This document shows positions 61,139 to 64,000 of a stretch of DNA of 64,000 bases, piece after piece. The notes below the pieces were generated by a model. The model worked only from the letters and a program-made list of their open reading frames with translations, had not been told where the DNA came from and ran no database searches. Each line of letters starts with the position of its first letter. The first letter of the stretch is position 1. The DNA comes from GWF2-38-69 sp965228125 (lineage in GTDB: Bacteria; Verrucomicrobiota; Lentisphaeria; Victivallales; GWF2-38-69). The stretch lies in assembly GCA_965228125.1 (NCBI GenBank), contig OZ245791.1:682001-746000 (forward strand), in the 5' to 3' direction. The translations under genes were made by a program, and so were the position numbers.

Positions 61139-63784
61139 ATGAGGAAACTATTAGTAACAACATTATTGTTGATTTTGCTGTCAGTATCACTATTGGCAGA
61201 CAATTTCATCTCGGTAGGAACAGACTTTCCGCTGATCAGTGGTTATTCAATTGTAAATGTATACGGTTTGCCGGGCGTAGTGCAGGAAAGGAACTACCCG
61301 TGCAGGTATTACGGACGAATAGGTTCAAAATATCTGGTGATTCCTTTTGACCAATCAAGAGTAGGAGTGGATAATACAAGAGATGTAGACTTTTCACAGC
61401 TCGCAAACAAGATGTTTCTCGTCAGCCCTTCCGGCAGCGGTTCATGGTTCAATGAGTACTGGAGCGGTCCCCAGTTTATAAATGACTGCGAATTTTCAGG
61501 GTTGCTTCAGGACACTATAGAAGATAAAACAGGTATTGTCGATAAATTAACCAGCGAAGACGAACCTTATGGCAATGTAATGGTTGGGCTTGGCCCTTCA
61601 ACAAAGTATGAAGGCGAAACTCTTATGCTTGTAAGAGTATTCGGACCCAAGGCAAAAAATCCTAAAAATATCTACGGGATATACTTCAAGCCCTATTACG
61701 AAAACAGTGTTGCGAGAATTAGTATTACAAGAGTGGAAGACTTTCAACAGGCCCAGGGCATTTATCCAACAAGTTTGGATTACATAAACCTCGTTAATTA
61801 CGGTTCTACAAAAGACTGTGCCGTATGGATAGGAAAATTCAGCAATAAGAATGAGAGGGATGTACAGGTTAATTTCATAGGCAGCGTCAATATTGACGAA
61901 AAAAACAGAACTTTTCAATATGATCTCCAGAATACTGATGCTCACATAGATATTAAACAAGAGTTTGCTGTTTATGCAAAAATTGAAACACTCAAAAGCT
62001 CAATAGTTTATAGTCAGGGAAGTATGCTCTTTACGGGGCCTGACGGGAATATTTATTATTACCTTGGAGGATGGAATCTGAGAGAAGGCCCAATGGGCAT
62101 AGGGACAAAAGGTATCATTATGAAATCCAGAGTAATCGGCTGGAAACTTATGTATGATAATGAAAAGAAACAGCTTAGACTTACCAGTCAAACTAAACAA
62201 CTTGTAAATGATAGAACCTTAGGATGCATAACGACATTTAATTCTCAAATTAGTAAAAACCTTTACCCGTATGTCTGGGAGCAGTTCCTCAGAAATCCGA
62301 AACCTGTTACCCTTTATGATTGGGGTTGCGGCCTTGGCATTACGCTTTGTGTTGAATTGCCAAAAGCTGATTATATGGCGTATTACGATAACAATGTAAC
62401 TACTGTAAGCTGGCCGGTGATTATCCCTGGAGATAAAATAAAATACGGAGCGGAATCAAGCTGGATAGTTGATCCTGCCGCATTTAACAATTCAGGAAAA
62501 GTCAATCCTCAGGAAAGAAAGTCTGAAAGGATGGATAGGGCAAAAAACGGCAACATGGTGATGGCTATAGTTTACGGCATTCCTTACTGGGCTTACCCTG
62601 AAAATGAAAAAATCTACTCTCCCAAGATATCTTATTCCAAATATGATCAGGTAATGAGCTCTAAAACGCTAGGTAAAGGGTCCTACTCCTCTTTCTCTAT
62701 CGGAGCAGTAACGAAATTTAAATATGGCATAGCCAAAGGTTCTGCAGAGCTCGGGTACAAAGGTTCATGGAACAATATGTTCAAAAATACCGAGGGCTGG
62801 AAAAGCAGCCAGGAGATATCCCCTTCCTGGGAATGGGAGGATAGCAAGGACAGCAGAACGAGGGGATTTATTTACTACTACGAAGATGGAGCCATAAGCC
62901 CGAAAATATTACAGATAATGGGAGCCTCAAGAGTAAAAGACTCTGAGAAAGATATGATATATACCGTTGAAGGCTTCAAGGACGATAACGGAAAACTGAT
63001 GCCGCTCTCATTCATGGTGCCGATGTTCGGGGCTGGAGATATTGCAAAGAGAAAACTTACTACATCAGTTTTCGATATTACATCTCCTGAATATTTCTAT
63101 AAACCGAATCAGGCTGATAAAAAGAAATACTATTCACCACTTACGGACGGGATAACCCCATTCCCCGAAGATATCGACAGATGGGTTTTTGTCAAATCCG
63201 ACGATACCGCAGCTAACGCTCAATATATAATGGAAAAACAGCGCAAGGCTATCAAAAAGTGGCAGACTGAAAATGGATTTGACAAACTTATAGAAAAAGT
63301 AAATCAGCCAGGCACAGGCATATATAGACTTGGCACAGGCTCAGACGCAGGATTCTTCGCTCTCAATACGAATAGCGGAATGAGCGGCAAAGTAACAATG
63401 GGTAATTTCTCTTCAAATGAGAATAGCCGTTCATGGCAGAACGGTTTGTACGGAAAGCTGACAGTGACAGCAGGAATACCGTCAATAAGTGGAGGAGTTT
63501 CGACATCCTTTGAAGCTTCATGGCTCGGCTCGGAAGTCGATGTGAGCTCCAAGGAGAGCTCTACAACTATCAGCATATCAAATAATCAGCCGCCCAAGAT
63601 ACTCCCCATGAAGTATAACTCGGAAATATATGTGCTATACATTGCAGTCGAACAGGTCAAAAGCGATACAAAATGCGTTAAACCTGACTGGATGCCTTAC
63701 TACTGCTGGGAGAACAACAACAATTACTTTATGATCCTGCCTTACCTTCACGAAGGAGGAGTCTTCCACTCTACAAAAAAATAG
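61139..63784 (+). CDS. Large secreted protein of unknown family (881 residues)
   Basis: I do not recognise this protein. It has a signal peptide (MRKLLVTTLLLILLSVSLLA) and a beta-rich, aromatic-rich body with several cysteines. Two stretches, around residues 520-570 and 770-830, alternate small polar (S, T, G) and other residues with few charges. This pattern is seen in beta-hairpins of pore-forming proteins, but there is no family match, so it is only a hint. AAGGAG precedes the ATG. A good terminator follows. It may be an exoprotein acting with the chitinase-like protein, or a surface structure. Confidence 0.65.
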   Translation: MRKLLVTTLLLILLSVSLLADNFISVGTDFPLISGYSIVNVYGLPGVVQERNYPCRYYGRIGSKYLVIPFDQSRVGVDNTRDVDFSQLANKMFLVSPSGSGSWFNEYWSGPQFINDCEFSGLLQDTIEDKTGIVDKLTSEDEPYGNVMVGLGPSTKYEGETLMLVRVFGPKAKNPKNIYGIYFKPYYENSVARISITRVEDFQQAQGIYPTSLDYINLVNYGSTKDCAVWIGKFSNKNERDVQVNFIGSVNIDEKNRTFQYDLQNTDAHIDIKQEFAVYAKIETLKSSIVYSQGSMLFTGPDGNIYYYLGGWNLREGPMGIGTKGIIMKSRVIGWKLMYDNEKKQLRLTSQTKQLVNDRTLGCITTFNSQISKNLYPYVWEQFLRNPKPVTLYDWGCGLGITLCVELPKADYMAYYDNNVTTVSWPVIIPGDKIKYGAESSWIVDPAAFNNSGKVNPQERKSERMDRAKNGNMVMAIVYGIPYWAYPENEKIYSPKISYSKYDQVMSSKTLGKGSYSSFSIGAVTKFKYGIAKGSAELGYKGSWNNMFKNTEGWKSSQEISPSWEWEDSKDSRTRGFIYYYEDGAISPKILQIMGASRVKDSEKDMIYTVEGFKDDNGKLMPLSFMVPMFGAGDIAKRKLTTSVFDITSPEYFYKPNQADKKKYYSPLTDGITPFPEDIDRWVFVKSDDTAANAQYIMEKQRKAIKKWQTENGFDKLIEKVNQPGTGIYRLGTGSDAGFFALNTNSGMSGKVTMGNFSSNENSRSWQNGLYGKLTVTAGIPSISGGVSTSFEASWLGSEVDVSSKESSTTISISNNQPPKILPMKYNSEIYVLYIAVEQVKSDTKCVKPDWMPYYCWENNNNYFMILPYLHEGGVFHSTKK

Positions 63785-63799
63785 TTATTCCATTTGGAG

Positions 63800-63828
63800 C
63801 CGGCTCTTACAAAAGGGCCGGTTTTTCT
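63800..63828 (+). terminator. Rho-independent terminator after the 881-residue gene
   Basis: CCGGCTCTT (63800-63808) and AAGGGCCGG (63813-63821) form a 9-base stem with one G-U pair, followed by TTTTTCTT. Confidence 0.88.
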
Positions 63829-63989
63829 TCCTTCAAACAAAAACAATCTTAACTTTCTCTTTAAACTTGTTGCCAACTAAAATTCTATCTGATAAGATTG
63901 CTAGCGTTGTGTCCGGTCTATGTGCCTGACCAAAATGTTTGTCGTAGCTTTCTATGAATCAACATTAACAGTAAAATGGAGAAAATTAG

Positions 63990-64000
63990 ATGAAATTTGG
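63990..64000 (+). CDS. Start of a further gene (cut by window edge)
   Basis: An ATG at 63990 follows GGAGA by about seven bases. Only three full codons (MKF) are visible, so nothing can be said of the product. Confidence 0.35.

Overview
The window is AT-rich, gene-dense bacterial DNA from a diderm (LPS-bearing) organism. It carries lpxD, an MsbA-type lipid flippase, Skp/OmpH, MlaA, a LolA-like protein, an AsmA-like protein, an RseP protease and a MurE with the DNPR motif of meso-diaminopimelate-type peptidoglycan. Isoprenoids come from the non-mevalonate route (dxs, ispG). Pyrimidine synthesis uses the two-subunit PyrD/PyrK enzyme. The mix fits no familiar model phylum, so I assign no taxon; an uncultured candidate diderm lineage is my inference. 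No phage, transposase, CRISPR array or rRNA was found.

Layout. 1-4.3 kb: the end of a histidine acid phosphatase, tRNA-Lys(CUU), an MBL hydrolase, an M24 aminopeptidase and a secreted GH64/thaumatin-like protein. 4.3-9.4 kb (minus): a small membrane protein, an unusual ClpX-like ATPase, an MFS exporter and htpG. 9.6-12.3 kb (plus): dxs-lgt, whose 3' end also encodes the terminator of the convergent permease gene. 12.4-24.8 kb (minus): amino-acid permease, asparaginase, an envelope run (YtfJ-like, alpha/beta hydrolase, mlaA), queH, a lipoprotein, AsmA-like, an RsbW-like kinase, an unknown protein, folP and gyrA. 25-27.3 kb (plus): surE and two paralogous GxQxGxxN-repeat surface proteins.

27.3-38 kb (minus): S51 peptidase, mutL, lpxD, skp/ompH, msbA-like, a DegT aminotransferase, obgE, rpmA, secG, tpiA and a membrane protein. 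typA follows on plus. 40.2-49.1 kb (minus): Zn protease, pyrD, pyrK, LolA-like, murE, a second histidine acid phosphatase, a proline iminopeptidase-like hydrolase, and a decayed lipase/calcium-repeat gene with a membrane partner. 49.5-55.1 kb (plus): rseP, a TrmO-like protein, a membrane protein, a membrane-domain/THEP1-type NTPase fusion, ispG and a STAS protein. 55.1-58.5 kb (minus): an RsbU-like phosphatase and an XRE-PAS regulator. 58.7-63.8 kb (plus): a GH19 chitinase-like protein and an 881-residue secreted protein of unknown family.

How the parts fit. Most of the window is housekeeping and envelope biogenesis. Secreted hydrolases (GH64-like, GH19, asparaginase, phosphatases, peptidases) suggest an organism that attacks polymers or other cells. 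Three partner-switching parts (RsbW-like, STAS, RsbU-like) could form one signalling circuit. The best candidates for something undescribed are the membrane-domain/NTPase fusion with its adjacent small membrane protein, a short palindrome translated in frame as TGxxPV at gene ends, and the unknown 881-residue exoprotein.
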